Counted from the first letter of the stretch, positions 44,884-58,215 are shown. The stretch: 64,000 nt of DNA from Schistosoma haematobium (GCF_000699445.3 NC_067198.1:5056801-5120800); one strand, 5' to 3'. Numbers and translations: made by a program. The notes: generated by a model not told the origin, from the letters alone.

Positions 44884-45835
44884 TTTAATGTTTAAATTTA
44901 GATTGATAGTTAAGATATCACTAATATTTTCGTTTATTAACATTTTTATAACGAAAATATAAATGGTGAGAGTATTGAATTCTGACCCACTTTTTAACTT
45001 GTGGGGCCCTTAATCTAACCGTCATTTAGATCGGACGATGGTGTCGAAAAGGCTCTCCACATTAGTGGCTCGAGATCTGACTCCAAGAAGATCGTATGAA
45101 TGATTGTTATCGCCTGTCTTCGTATATAATCATCGACTTAAATCGCGTTAGTCAATAACGGATTTAGATAAGTCAAATAATAAGAATGGACTTTTGAATA
45201 CATATATTTTGTATGTAAAGCGAATGGGATAGAACAAAGCAAAACGCGCAGTGGAGATGGCGAGTAAGCCAACTCCCCTTTAACCAAGCATTAATCAATA
45301 TTTATAGTTACACAAAAGTTACAAACATGTGATGAGTAATGGGATAAATAGTGTACACACACCTACGCGCTCATACAAAAACGTTCAAGATTGATAAGCG
45401 AATAATTAACAAGGTCAGAATGTGACTCAAGTAGAATGAATAGAATGAACTGTCCGGAAGTTAAAATATGGTATATGGGCTTTACATAATAACCGACACT
45501 ACAAACTGAACTCTACAAATGAACTTCATGTATATTCAGAAACAGTCAGACTTCTACAAATTAACCAGTATGTATGTTCTTCTATGCCATATTATAGAAA
45601 CACATTTGACGTAAAACACTAATCACTAAGTAGATATACAGAAGTTATTAACGAGTAAATTTAAAAGCTTAGATGAAGTTTTTATACTACTTATAATAGG
45701 ACACTCCAGATGATCTCTTATTTTATTGCACTATGCATATATGTGTGCATGTAAGTAGAAATGATCTTGCGAAATCAGTAATATTTACACACTAAAACAA
45801 CTATTTTTGCTTTAAAAACGGAATTCTTATTTGTT
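44884..45835. other. unassigned stretch
   Basis: A GC-richer block at about 44990-45130 and the rest match no repeat in the window. No coding signal. Confidence 0.55.
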
Positions 45836-45848
45836 AAAACTAGATTTA

Positions 45849-46157
45849 GAAGAGGTTCTGTGAACTCAACCGGGTCTATTGTGAGATAGTAACTCATTGA
45901 AAACAATGGTGGATGTGTCGCTCAATTTCGTGGCTTACTTAAAGTTAGACATTAACACCGCTGGAGATCGGCCGGCTTAGTGGTCTATAGATTAATTGTT
46001 CCCACACTAGACCTATAGGCCCTGAGTTCGAATCTCGCGAGGCTGGATCATGGATGCGCATTGCTGAGAATTCCCACAATAGGACAAAACGACCGTTCAA
46101 TAATTCCAGGTTTCCACTAGTACACTAGTTACAATTAACTCATAATCTCAACTATTA
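45849..46157 (+). mobile_element. family B copy with 13-bp worn target duplication
   Basis: The flanks are AAAACTAGATTTA (45836-45848) and AAAACCAGATTCA (46158-46170). It opens with the reversed tail GAAGAGGTTCTGTG and then the direct linker AACTCAACCGGGTC. The hammerhead has CTGAGAA and CAAAAC boxes, so it is dead. Confidence 0.82.
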
Positions 46158-46282
46158 AAAACCAGATTCATTTCAAAATAAAAAACAAAATCTAGTCTAG
46201 ATTGCATTATATCACAATTATTTCTAAATAAATAAATATACTACTGTTTTATAATGACAAAAGAAAAAACTATAACATTTCT

Positions 46283-48442
46283 ATTAAACTATACAGGTAA
46301 TCAATAATATTGATTTCGGATTGATTCCATAATCATGTTTTGATTGTCAAGGCTCAATTAATTAATGAACTCTTCTCAGATGATCAATCAATATTTATAG
46401 ATTTTTCGACAGCATTTCCAAAGAAACAAACAAAACACACATTCGAATCGAAAAGATCATTGTGTATAGTAAAAACGTTTACCATGTATTGCACATCAAC
46501 TGACACAATGAATAAGCTATTTGACATCAAAATAACAGATAATTAAATGTAATAAGGATGAATTACCCTTCAAAAAGCAAAACTATCTATGGATAACAAT
46601 CATCAATATTATTTTTGGAAAAACAAAATACATCGGTATTACATGTATGTGAGAGAAATATTATTCTTACAAATAACCATTACTCAAATTACAATTAGAA
46701 AGGACATTCACAAACTAGTTCACAATCTCACATCATTCGATTCCAATCATTCACTAAAGACAACACCAAATCACTTCACTTATCTAAATGGTTGAGTATC
46801 ATCATTTGCATTGACCAATACCTGTCATGTCATGTCATGTCATTCAAAGTAGTCATCAAAACTCAATCAAGTAAACAGTCCAATAGGAGTAGCACAACAC
46901 TATTCCTCAAATCCATTGGCAATCATCAACATTCATTCTATATACATGTTTCACAGTAACCATCAACAACCACAACAATGCTTCTCTATTCACAACAAAC
47001 CTCTCAGTAGTTCTCTTACCCATCAATAAACCAATCACATATATACACTGTTTGTTTGCTTACTAGGTTGCTCACTGTGATTCTGGTTCACTGATGTACT
47101 AAGCAAACCATCATTCACAATTCATGAATCATGTAACACTCATCTACATCAATCAACATCTCAATATGCATTTCAACGAAATATCGATTATCATTTTAAC
47201 AGAACAATCGCATGACAAACATCATTAAATACTCGCGTTACTCAGCATGATGTGAACCCAATAAGGTCACATTCATATGATTGATTATTAGTTAGGTTAA
47301 ACACGTTTGAATGTGGTTATCCAAATGTCATTAACAAATTAGATTCGTTTCAAGTGAGGAAGTTGGTGAAACACCATACATCAGAACATCACAACATAAA
47401 GCAAACATCAAATTGAATTGATGTAGAATGGACGGAACATAACTGGCAGTGCAACACACGACACCAATATCATCATATTTGCGACAGGTCATCTGGATGT
47501 ATCTTCCTTCCCACAATTGATGTTCGCTTCACTACCATCTGCTTCGAACTCCATCGTGTCACTCACTTAGTCACTGAGTCTACACAGATAGTCACTTAAA
47601 CAACGGGATAATCAAAATCAATTCAAACTCAAATGTTTATTGACACGTCACAACAGGTTCACAACTGATAACTGTACAGTCAATCCTGTGTCAGTACAAT
47701 GCATCAACAACAACCACTTCGAAACATGTTAACAATGAGCAATCTCAACTACGTCGTTTTCAGTCGTTTCGAATAACTATTAACAACACGTTCAATCATG
47801 ATCTAATATACTTCGAATTCAATGAATCAATGTAAACGGATAATGCAAACTCTGGAATACAGAAAATCTTCAGACATCAACTAACATATAATCAATATCG
47901 TCAATCTCTATTCCACAATTGAACATCCACCATCATTTATTTAGTCACGAGTTGACAGACCATCGATGTATTGATCACATTGTGTTACTGTAATTTACTT
48001 AGTTCATACTGACAATTCGTTACAACAGCACGTTTCAACCTTCATCTAATTCGGCATCGACATTTGTCGTTTGATGGCCAACCAACACCACCAACCACAT
48101 TATCTGGCCAACAAATAATCGAATTCAATCTCAAGCTAAACTATCACAAAATGGAATGAATATTATTTCTGAAGATAATACACTGAAGAAAACAGAAATT
48201 TCAATGAGATCAGCAGTTCGAATGAGACGTAAAAATTCCTATAGAGGTGAATCAAGTTCCACTGCGCTGCATTCATGGAAGCTCAAACTGAAATGGTCTC
48301 TGGTGCTTTACGAGGTCTGAATTACTGTTCTAGTGATTGATGATGAAATGAACATGAGAGAGTTGTGTTTAACCACTGATTCAATAAAACGTATGATTTT
48401 GAGATATTTGTGGAACAACGAGTGGTCATTCATTGAAATTTA
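46283..48442 (+). repeat. IR4 left arm
   Basis: It matches the minus strand of 61728-63090. Positions 46285-46795 pair with 63088-62578 without indels (sum 109373). A pentamer TGTCA repeat has four units here and two in the other arm. About 47484-48272 has no counterpart in the right arm, and the match resumes at ATGGAAGCTC to 48442. Two 68-codon frames are shared by both arms, but no family is recognised. Confidence 0.9.
47484..47600 (-). mobile_element. decayed Sm-alpha piece in the left-arm-only segment
   Basis: GATGTTCGCTTCACTACC, CTTCGAACTCCATCG and ACTTAGTCACTGAGTC follow the minus-strand Sm-alpha B-box to A-box order with gaps. It is heavily diverged. The rest of 47601-48272 is unassigned. 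Confidence 0.5.
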
Positions 48443-48529
48443 TTATTATCACTATATATTTAAACTTAAACGGTCTTCAAAATTATTGGCATATTGAAAG
48501 GCAAGTGTAATTTATAACATTAAGCATTT

Positions 48530-48765
48530 ATTATTTATTTATTTTTAACACATAGATATTGGTAGAAGGAGGCACCAAATACATATGCGCCACACCAATC
48601 TCATTCGATATGTGTGAGGGCTGTAATACTGCTCGGGTTCCCAAACCGAAGCAGGTGGTTTTCTTAGGGGACCACACCCCGAGCCTTCGACCTGAAGGTC
48701 TGATCCACAAGGCAGTGGAGCATCGTAAGGAGATGCAGTCCCATGGAAGCCGGTGACCAACACTA
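48530..48765 (-). mobile_element. family C, 5' truncated
   Basis: Minus strand from the TTATTTATTTTT tail to TGGAAGCCGGTGACCAACA, where it stops; the 5' half is missing. Confidence 0.8.
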
Positions 48766-48986
48766 AGTATACGTATTCATATTATTTACAATTATGTTAT
48801 GCTATAATTTGTGCCTATATATTATGAGGAATAACTATTACTAACCAGCTGGCAGGTCCCATACTCATAATTTGATGATGTAATTAGGACATTTGTATTT
48901 ATGTAGAGAATTATCTCGATCAGACAAGCAAAGCAGAATGAGTGAAGTAATTTGCAAGTGTTTTTGAATTATTGACATAAGGGTAG

Positions 48987-49142
48987 TATTTTCCGTAAGT
49001 ATCGTGGTCGCTATTGTTCTCTTTTTTTTCTTTTACGCCCCTTACCTTCTTTTTTCCTCGTCCCATTCTCATTGTTCTGTGTGGGGCATATCTATTTGGT
49101 GTTCCCTTGTACCAATATTTATGTGTTCAAATGAATAAATAA
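48987..49142 (+). mobile_element. LINE 3' end sharing family C tail, 12-bp target duplication
   Basis: ACATAAGGGTAG flanks it at 48975-48986 and 49143-49154. The last 70 bases (GTGGGGCATATCTATTTGGT to AATAAATAAA) are the family C 3' end. The preceding 85 bases are a different, T-rich 3' UTR. This suggests that family C borrowed the 3' end of an autonomous LINE. Confidence 0.8.
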
Positions 49143-49154
49143 ACATAAGGGTAG

Positions 49155-51037
49155 GCGTACAGTGCAACTCGCATCAAAATTAAATCGAACAGGAATAATT
49201 ATTCGTTTATTTTCGAGTATACATTTCTGCGTAATGTAAATTTTGTCAATCACATTATAGTTTTTTTCCTGATATTGTTTACTTTGCACTACCACTCATT
49301 CATCAGATACAGATTTAAGTACTATTCACCCAATTCGGTTTGAGCAGCTTGACAGTAGGACTAGCTCTGAAATAAAGTGTTACTCAAATTAAGTAACTAT
49401 CGTACTACCTGTCTTAGAATCCTACAAAAGTGTCTCCCTTATTTGACGATGTAAACACATCTGGATATGGAAGCTATCAGTTAGACATGACATGACCATC
49501 TTATGTCTTTATTAATACTGAAAAAATTCACTTTTGTCTAATGTTTCCCGCTGAGTTCAACCATAATAATTAGTAAATGCTCTCTTTGTAAAACTGATAT
49601 ATCAATCTCTACATCTACGGAAAACCAGTCTAGTGAAGATTTAAGATTGTTTTATATAATCCAACTAATATCCAGAATCAATCAGTCACAACGTTCAACC
49701 TGGTATGTATGTACATCAGTTCAAGTTCCATACTCCATTAGCATAGAGAAATGAAATTGTCAGGCCAAATCACAGAACAGTACAGGAAGTAATAGTAACA
49801 GTGTTGATTAAAAAGATTAGCCATCGAAGATACCATTCAAGGAAATATATATCAATGAAATAAAAAAAGAGCCCGAAGAAAAGAATAGATGCACCTGAAC
49901 CACTTCAAACGATTTTGAGCTATGTCATTCAAAGTCTCTAACCAATGGTTAGAGATAATCACACAGACTGCAATCAGGTAATCTATACCTATTAATATAG
50001 TTAAGTCCAATTGTCAATAACTTCGTGCACTGATACCATGTTTTTGGTTTAGCCACGCCTAGAGCTTTCTTCCAGCCTACACCTATACCCCTCACAAAAC
50101 ACTACCCATCATGGTAGGCAATCTTTGGGCATATGTAAAAGATCAGTAATAGGTCATTTACAATATCGATGCTATAAACCGAAATCACAACAATAATAGT
50201 GAAGAAGGAAACAACTAATTTGTTAGTGAGATTAGTGGATACAAACATTAATCAGTACAATAACATAGTACAAAATCTAAGCATGTTAACTCTAATTTAT
50301 GACAGAATAAATCTTGATAGTTTATGATCACATGGCCATTATGTTAAGTAATGTATGTTCATTAGAAAAACAATAATTCACTTTTATGCAAGACCACTTG
50401 TAACGATAATAATAATTATTATTATTATTATTGTGAGGTGAAGGTCGGCAATTAAAGGTCAATAGTTGTTGTTAGTTCTATTAAACACGGTGAAAGAAAA
50501 ACAGTGAAGTAAAATCGGTAACCATTTAAAACACTATGTTGTTCATCACAGATTTAGCTATACTTACATTAGAATGCTTGTAAGGCTAAAACTGAGACTG
50601 AAAGAAGAAACTGATAAATACTAAGTATTAGTTTTGACCTATCAGAATGAATGAATAAATGAAGAAAATTTAGATCATTGCTAATTATAAGGTTAAGTGA
50701 AATTAAATGAAGTCATTATATCAGTCACTGAAGTCGAAAGTTTTCTATGTTATGTTATGTAATTCTAATAGATTGTAAAGCGATGCTGAAATTCTTACTT
50801 CCTCGTTCGAACACTGCTACACTTCTCTTTACTTGAAGAACTGATAGTCATGAAGAACTAGCTTTGGTTGGTGACAATATCCCACGGGTATCTAACTTAA
50901 TTTAAACAATTTCAATACCATAATAGCATTATAGATAACGCATTTCGGAAAATGACAACAATACTGTATATATTAGCAACGAGGTAATAGGAATCACGTA
51001 CCAGACAAGAAGTATAAGTCGACAAAATAGAAGTGTT
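49155..51037. other. unassigned stretch of 1.9 kb
   Basis: A short AAT/ATT run is at 50408-50432. No gene, no copy of the window's repeat families. Confidence 0.55.
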
Positions 51038-51560
51038 TAGTACGGGGTTGTAGAGATTATTGAATTTCACTGAATTCGTGAACCGGTCTAAGTTAGACCA
51101 CTGTTAAAAACCTGGAAGCATTAGACGGCCGTTCCGTCTGCGGTTCAGTAGTGAGCATCCACGACCCCCCACGCATGGATCGAATACAGCACCTCCAGTT
51201 TCGCATGCGAACACAACCACTAAACCCCTGGACTACTGAGCTGGCATCTAACGGCGTTAATTTCTAATCTCAATCAATCCACGATATCGTGTGATCATCT
51301 TCCATTGCTTCCACTGGCTCACACCTGACAGTCAAACTCCACTAGTCACGGCTCCTCACTATAACACAGGGACATTTCCTCCCGAAGCTAGTCACCAGGG
51401 TGTACATGATAATTTCCAATAGAGATGCCGGTTCTGGGTTCGATTCCTGCTTCTGGGGTCGTGGATACGCACTGTTGAGCCCCAGATGAAGCGGCCATCC
51501 AATGCTTCCAAGCTTTTAATGGTAATTTAACTTCGATCGATTCGTGATTTCAAAGAAAAA
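51038..51560. mobile_element. family B minus-strand monomer then plus-strand piece
   Basis: 51038-51420 is a full, diverged minus-strand unit. About 51425-51560 is a plus-strand piece with a B box (GGGTTCGATTCCTG), a damaged hammerhead and the tail. Confidence 0.7.
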
Positions 51561-52444
51561 CATAGATGAATTAGTCATCAATTATCTGTGTGAGAAAATC
51601 TACTAGACAGGAATAAAATCAGTGATGCTATGGACAAAAACTTTTAAAATATTGTGATTTGAATATGTTCCACAAATTAACCAAGGAATTTTTGCAATTC
51701 CCAATAGTTTCTATCATTACTGTTACTCACCAAAACAATAATTAATCTCAGTTATGAGATCAAATGAACAGTATACAATAATCTCATCACATTGTTGTCA
51801 GGTTCGAAGAATCACACATGAGAAAAAAACCGATCATTTATTACTAACACCATATTTGTATGATTCAAATCAAAAAGGAACAAACAGACAGGTGTTAGTT
51901 ACAAAAGACCTCAAATTACAAACAGTTTTAGCCATACAATGCAATTAGTCCATTCTAAATAAAAACAATTTATGTAAGCATAATACATAGTTAAAAATGA
52001 AGATAGGGAAATGCTGACCATAATAAATAGTGAAGAACATGAACGAGAAAAGTAAGCCTTTTCAAATATTGTTCTTCTCATTATCTCATATAGAATACGG
52101 AATAAAAGCCGCTTCATGGAATTTTATACAGATATTCGCATAGAAACAAGATTTGCTATCGAAATGTACATTTTAAATGAAATACCATTATGAATTGAAA
52201 TACATCCTACATAAAAAATCACTGAAAGCTAAGTGGATCTTTTGTTCTAGTTTATTCGTAAGAATTTCTTGATTATGCACACATAATGGATGATGTTGAA
52301 GAGATTGTAGACAATAAGATTTCGTAAATGTTGAGACTTATGGTTAGCAATAATCCCAATCGAATCTGTTGTTAGTTTATGATAAAAATTATCTCTCAGA
52401 TCAGTATTTACATAAGATAGTTCATTTCTAGGCAAACAAAATTT
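51561..52444. other. unassigned AT-rich stretch
   Basis: Three 60-70 codon frames occur with no family resemblance. Confidence 0.55.
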
Positions 52445-52690
52445 TTCCAATAGTTGGGATCATGAGTCAATTGAAGCTAGACAACAATGAAAAACCTGGA
52501 AGAATAGGATGGCCGTTTCATCCTATTGTGGCACTCCTCAGCAGTGCGCATCCACGATCACGCCCCCGCCAGATTCGAACCATAGATCTGTCTGGCACAC
52601 GAGCGCCTAACCTCTAGACCACTGAACTGGCCGGTATCCAACGGCGTTAATGTCTAACTTCAACTAATCCACGAAATCCGCAACATTCTC
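52445..52690 (-). mobile_element. family B copy
   Basis: The minus-strand tail, hammerhead, boxes and linker are present. Core CTGAGGA and GAAA are kept, but stem I no longer pairs (GCACTG against CTATTC). Confidence 0.8.
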
Positions 52691-54027
52691 CAGTGTTGCA
52701 AACATAATGGTATCCACATGGGACTGTGGCAAAAGAAGACTGGGGAACATGTATCACGCAACCAAACTAGTGAGTGGCTATTCAAGTTTTTTTTACAAAT
52801 TAACAAACATATCTTAAATTCATTTTAATAATAAAACAATCACTGGCATAAAGTAAGGTGCTTTTTACTTCTCATACATCACTTCATCTGCTATGAAAGC
52901 ATATATATATCATTTAGTTATGACTATCATTTGACGGAAAAACACCTTGAGACGACATATTATTTAATCTTCCTGACAAAAATAGGGAACATTTCCAAAT
53001 GAGCTCCTTTAAATTAAATATAGACTCATTTATTGGTTATATAGATGAAGCTTTAAATTACATTCCTAGTAAACTAATCATGATAGTTGCATAAATATTT
53101 TCTACATGGGTTTCATCAAATGTTCTTGAAAATAAAACTCGTTAAAAGCCTACGAACTCATTCAGTAACCAACCTGTGTACAACCATTCCTTACTGATCA
53201 TGAACGAAAAAAAAAGAATAATACCTGCATGAACTTCACTGAACTCATTACGAAACAATTTAATAAGGAAGATCACAAGCAGTTAATAAGAAATTATCAA
53301 AAACTGAGATTTTCTCTTAGACAATTAAAATGTGAAATTCAGAAAGAACAACATTGCAAAACAATAAAATCAATAACAAATTTAGTTACCATGTCAAAAT
53401 AAAAAAACAAAACAAAAAGGACTTACCTTTTTTATCAAAGTCAATAAAAGATCCTTAATGGAATAGAATCATAGAATTGAACACACCAATTTAATCCACT
53501 CTATAATAAAACGTATGATAAATGAATTCTTATTATAAACAAAAGCATTTTCTAAACCAATAATATAAAAGATTTTTAAACCAATCAAATGATTGAAAAA
53601 ATTTGACCTCCCCTAATCTAAAATATTTATCTGCTTTTTGATTGGTTCATTGACAATCATGACCTTTTTGTATGGTTAAAGATAATAATAATGGGTGACT
53701 AGGTGAATCTAGGTCAACTTAATAAATCATATATGGAAACATTAGCTTTGTTCCTTCTTAAATGTTTAAGTACTAATGCTTTGTTTAATCTTTCTTTGCT
53801 GACAAATGCCAAATAACAGGAAACCTGGGTCTAGGGGTGTCTTGTTGACTAACTACCCCCAACCACCATTTTATTCTTTCCTGCACGTGGGATCTGGAGG
53901 GTATTCATAAATGATAAATTATTGGTTACAATTATTATTATATAGCTTCAATGAATTTAACATGAATCAAAACGTCAACACATGATGTAATTGTAACTCA
54001 GCAAAATACATTAAGCCAAGCATAAAA
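52691..54027. other. unassigned stretch
   Basis: AT-rich; nothing recognisable. Confidence 0.55.
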
Positions 54028-54470
54028 CTTTATTGAGATCATGAATTGATTGTTGTTAGACCAGCATTGAAAACCTGGAAGCACTGAACGGCCGTTTCGT
54101 TTTAGTATGGGATACCTCAGTGATATGTACTTATGACACTGTACGCGAGATCCTAACTCAAGACCTTCAGTTTCTGGCGCGATCACTTAAACTCTAAACT
54201 CTTGATCTGGTATCTAACGGCGTTAATGCGCGCGAGACCGAAAATCCTGCATTTGAATCCTGAGGGTGGTATCGTGGATGTGCACTTCTGAAGAGTCCCA
54301 TACTAAGACGAAACGGTCGTTCAATGCTACCAGGTTTTCAATGATGGCCTAACATCAATCGATTCATGGTCTTAATCAAAAAACTTAACCACCTACACAA
54401 CCCCATACTAATAATTACAATGTGCTCACTAGTGACAAGCTTCGTGACGGAGTTCTAGCGAGAAGTTCAG
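54028..54470. mobile_element. family B fold-back plus start of a further unit
   Basis: Minus strand 54028-54227, then direct from CGCGCGAGACCG to the tail (54415), then the 5' start of another unit (TGTGCTCACTAGTGACAAGC, 54419-54470). The direct hammerhead keeps CTGAAGA and GAAA, but stem I has two mismatches. Confidence 0.75.
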
Positions 54471-55086
54471 CTTTCACCAAACCAACAATTAAACAATGAA
54501 TGAAACTCAATTTCAGCACACAATTGTTCATACACGTAATAGATAACCACTGTTACGTTAAATAAGGATAAATTTTCAGTTATCTCCCATTCAGTCCATC
54601 GAATTGATAGTGTTCATCACATAAAATGTGACAAAATAAGATAGAGAAGTCTTGTTATTAAGATAAGTAGCATTTGTAATGCTGTAACCTCACTCACAAA
54701 TTTCGGATTCCAGTGAGATTGGTTATATGGTAGGTGAAATAATACCAACGTTAATTGAAGAAACTTAAGTGAGGGAAATCTCATGTATAACTTGTTTAAA
54801 ATATTACCAAATTAGTATTTTGATCCATATAGAAGTTGTCTATGGAACATGAAAATAATTACTCGAATGTTTTATGACGAAACCGAAACATTTTGTACTA
54901 TATCCTAGTGTCGTTGCTTTCATAAAAGCTTCCCAATATGTGAATAGTTTGATGTATGCTTTACTGATTACTACTGATATGATCCATTCCTCTGTCCTAG
55001 ATTCATACATAACCTTATCTTAGTGTGTACAATTGATAAGAATTAATGGATATACATTCGTGATGTTTCGTCAGATCAGCAAATCA
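54471..55086. other. unassigned stretch
   Basis: Nothing recognisable is seen. Confidence 0.6.
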
Positions 55087-55285
55087 TTGTCGACCAATTA
55101 TTTCGATGGAGTTTTGTTCTCTGAGCTGGATGGTTCGGTCGTAGTAGAAGTCTAATTGAAGTTTATGCTGATGATGTCGTTCAGAAGAACGATGAAAGCT
55201 CCACGACCAAACCATCCAGCTCAGAGAACAAAACTCCATCAAAACCATCCAACTGAGATACAAATCTTCTCGACCAATCATTTCC
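55087..55285 (+). mobile_element. PLE-tail fold-back
   Basis: The inverted tail (GATGGAGTTTTGTTCTCTGA) at about 55105-55140 is followed by the direct segment TTTATGCTGATGATGTCGTT and the direct tail (AACAAAACTCCATC). The same words occur in the PLE fragment at 30773-31093. The layout equals that of the family B fold-backs. Confidence 0.6.
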
Positions 55286-56162
55286 TTAGTTTAGGTCATA
55301 TTATAACTACCCATTCATGATAGCACAATGCATTTAACTGAGGCTCTAAGGTATTGTTATGAGCATAATACCATTCAGTATATATTGGTCAATATTTTCA
55401 ACTCCAATCAATTTCTGATCTACGAACGTCCAATTGGTGACTACTTCATTATCGACTTACATTTAGTTAACATTTAAGACACTATTCAATCCGAAATGCA
55501 AACAGTCATTCCGGTGATTATATTATACATACTTGTTACTAACTACTACTACCAATTACCACAAAAACTAACTGTAGGTTTTCTTGCCACTTGTTTCTAA
55601 CACCCTTGTATCAGCACAGTACACTAAGATGTTGGGTAATTTTGTCTAATGTTCTATATTACAAAATTACTCAATAAAACTCAATCAATACTATTTGTTA
55701 AATATCTCAGTATTAACTATTGATTGATTACTGGATGGTAATCAATGTCATGTATGTCAGGTACTTCTTAGTGCAGATCGAATCCTATCGACCAAGTTGT
55801 AATGTAGCCACTAGTCTAGGTGACTCAACAGTGTATGCACTATGTTGAGATAAGATGATGTTTGGAGATAGTCAGCAGGAAACCCTGAACCTAGGTTTCG
55901 TACTATTTGGCAATTGTCAGCAACACAGTGAAACTAAGATGGTCAGTGATTTAGTCTAATGGTCATATTAAAAATTAATCAATAAAACTTGATCAATACT
56001 AATGGTTAATTATCTCAGTAATGATTATTACTCAGTAACCGATTCGTTCTTTACATTTTATCTAAAAAAAAATTATATTGAACAAAAGTAATTAAATAAC
56101 ATAGTAAAAAAGAGTATAGAAGAGATCAAACCCATCTATATTTTGATATAAGAAGAATACAA
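55286..56162. repeat. stretch with a diverged direct repeat of about 120 bp
   Basis: About 55612-55735 and 55918-56035 share the order CAGCA-CA, ACTAAGATG, TTTAGTCTAATG, AATCAATAAAACT, GATCAATACTA and ATCTCAGTA. The spacing is about 305 bases. No known family; the rest is unassigned. Confidence 0.45.
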
Positions 56163-56320
56163 TGATACGTACTGGGTTCGAATCTTGCGAGGCCGGATCG
56201 TGGGTGTGCACTGCTAAGGAGTCTCATACTAGAATGGAATGGCCGTCCAGTGATTCCAGATTTTCCATGGTGGTCTAACGTCAGTTGACTCATGAATTTC
56301 ATTATTAAGTTAATACAATG
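56163..56320 (+). mobile_element. family B copy, 5' truncated at the B box
   Basis: It starts at TACTGGGTTCGAATCTTGCG. The core is CTAAGGA and the GAAA box reads GGAA, so the ribozyme is dead. The tail is complete. Confidence 0.75.
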
Positions 56321-56599
56321 AATGTTTCATGAATTGTAACAATATTATTGTGATGATCAAACTTTGTAGACAGAAACTAAATGTACTTCAAGTTCGAATT
56401 GTTATGTTATTATTTTGTATTGTAATGTAGTATTGTTGTCCTATTTAGATTCTTAATAGTTTTTGTTGTATTGTATTAATGTTAACTGATGTTAACTAAG
56501 GTTTGATTTGATTATTTTTATATTATGATGTAATTTCGGGAGTAGGAAACTGTTAATGAATGTGTAGAGAAATAAAATGAATTCATAGGAATTCGCTCA

Positions 56600-56745
56600 A
56601 GTTGTTGGTTAAGTGTTTTTGCAAGTTGATAGTGGATGAGCACTGCTGAGGAGTCCCAAATTAGGATGAAACGTCTGTCCAATGCTTCCAGATTTTCCAT
56701 GGTGGTCTAGCTTCAATTGACTCACGATCTCAACTATTAAAATTG
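56600..56745 (+). mobile_element. family B 3' half
   Basis: It starts shortly before the hammerhead and runs to the tail (CTCACGATCTCAACTATTAA). The upstream tRNA-like part is reduced to traces. Confidence 0.75.
56640..56685 (+). ncRNA. hammerhead ribozyme, family B (candidate active)
   Basis: Stem I GCACTG/CAATGC (one mismatch), core CTGAGGA (56646-56652), stem II GTCC/GGAT (one G-U), GAAA (56668-56671) and GTC (56677-56679). All invariant bases are present. Confidence 0.62.
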
Positions 56746-56964
56746 TTTATTCTTATTATTGATGGCTTTATTCAATATTAGATTTTTGATACAATACAGA
56801 ATTTTAAGCACAAAACATTTCAAAAAAATTCCGATTCTTATTTCTCGGTCGATCCTGATGATAACATATTGAGTGATCGCCAGTTAGATGCTAGGAGTTC
56901 AGGAATCGACATCTGAATAATGTATGTTCATTACTCTGTATATTGCCAGCGACCACGATGACTC

Positions 56965-57418
56965 TGATCGGACACTTTTGTGACTTGTGTAGTTCTACTG
57001 CATGGGGTGGAAACTTTGAGAACTACGAAAGTCATTATCTAGAACATACAAGTGTTTATTAACAGTTGTCTACGCAAAATACTTCAAATCCGTTGGTACA
57101 CACCATCAGCAACAACCTACTGTGGGAGAGGACAAACCAGTGGAGGAAGAAATCAGGAAAATGCGCTGCAAGTGGATAGGATACACAGTGAGGAAAGCAC
57201 ACAACTGTGTCACAAGGCAAACCCTCACATGGAATCCTCAAGGCCAAAGGAGAAGTGGGGGACCAAAGAACACATTACACCGAGAAATTGAGACAGACAT
57301 GAGAAGAATGAACAACAATTGTATAGAACTAGGAAGGAAGGCTCAGAACAGAGTGGGTTGGAGAATGCTGGTCGGCGGCTTATGCTCCATTGAGAGTAAC
57401 AGGCGTAAGTAAGTATGT
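56965..57418 (+). pseudogene. RTE LINE 3' fragment
   Basis: C-terminal and 3' region matching 15500-15895, including CAACCTACTGTGGGAGAGGA and the GTAACAGGCGTAAGTAAGTA tail. A 96-codon frame (57122-57412) is a surviving part of the element's end, not a host gene. Confidence 0.8.
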
Positions 57419-57934
57419 AACAGCGGATGTTGTAAACTTTCCATTAAACGTACCTGAATATATTGTGCGATTAATAGTCATTATGATGTGTTAAAACAAG
57501 CAAAAACAGATAACTTATTGAAATGTCTAGAGGGCAGAAACTAGTAGCCTAGATGTTCAATCAACTTTTTAATGAATCGTGAACAATTACCGACTTCAAA
57601 AAATTTCAAACTGGATATTCTATACAAATCAGTGTGAATTAATTAAAGACAACATTGTCTGATTGAATGTTAGTTCTGACTTAAATAATTCACTGATAAT
57701 GTCTTCATTTGTGGTACAGAATGACATGAATTAACTTCCCCGATATAATATCACAGATGAAGACGAATTGCAACCATCATATAACATTTGTTTAGAGAGA
57801 TTCTTAACAACTGCTTCGAATAAACTTATTGATAAAGAAAGTACTATGCTAAAGTTTTCGACAATTCAACTGAAACTTTGAAACGTAAGCTATTCATTAG
57901 GAATTCATGATGACTATAAACTTGTTATGGAAGA
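57419..57934. other. unassigned stretch
   Basis: Nothing recognisable is seen. Confidence 0.6.
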
Positions 57935-58215
57935 CCATGACATGGCTCAGAATCGATCACAATGACAAAGGTATATACATTCTCAGTCTTCCCTTAAACT
58001 AAGAGATTAAATCACTTCATATCTTTCTTTCTACCAACTAATTCTTCTTTCCTGTACTATGTCATTATATGGAATCTTTCTTTTATATATTACCCCCATT
58101 GAATTAACTACTTCTATGAATTCGTTGTTCGTCTTGTTATGCTAATGAGGTGTGGCAAATTGAACCGATGTATATATGTGCCTGGTCCTACGTTGTAGCT
58201 GACCGATTGACTGGT
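57935..58215 (+). mobile_element. LINE 3' end (TGAC-tail family)
   Basis: It matches 37545-37830 from ATGGCTCAGAATCGATCACA to the GTAGCTGACCGATTGACTGG end. 5' truncated. Confidence 0.8.

Noticed and set aside
46340..46795. Two 68-codon frames conserved in both IR4 arms as candidate genes
   Set aside because: Identity follows from the recent inverted duplication; non-coding bases between the frames are equally conserved.
46825..46850. Short tandem TGTCA repeats as a possible CRISPR-like array
   Set aside because: It is a simple pentamer repeat with four units and no spacers, in a eukaryotic setting.
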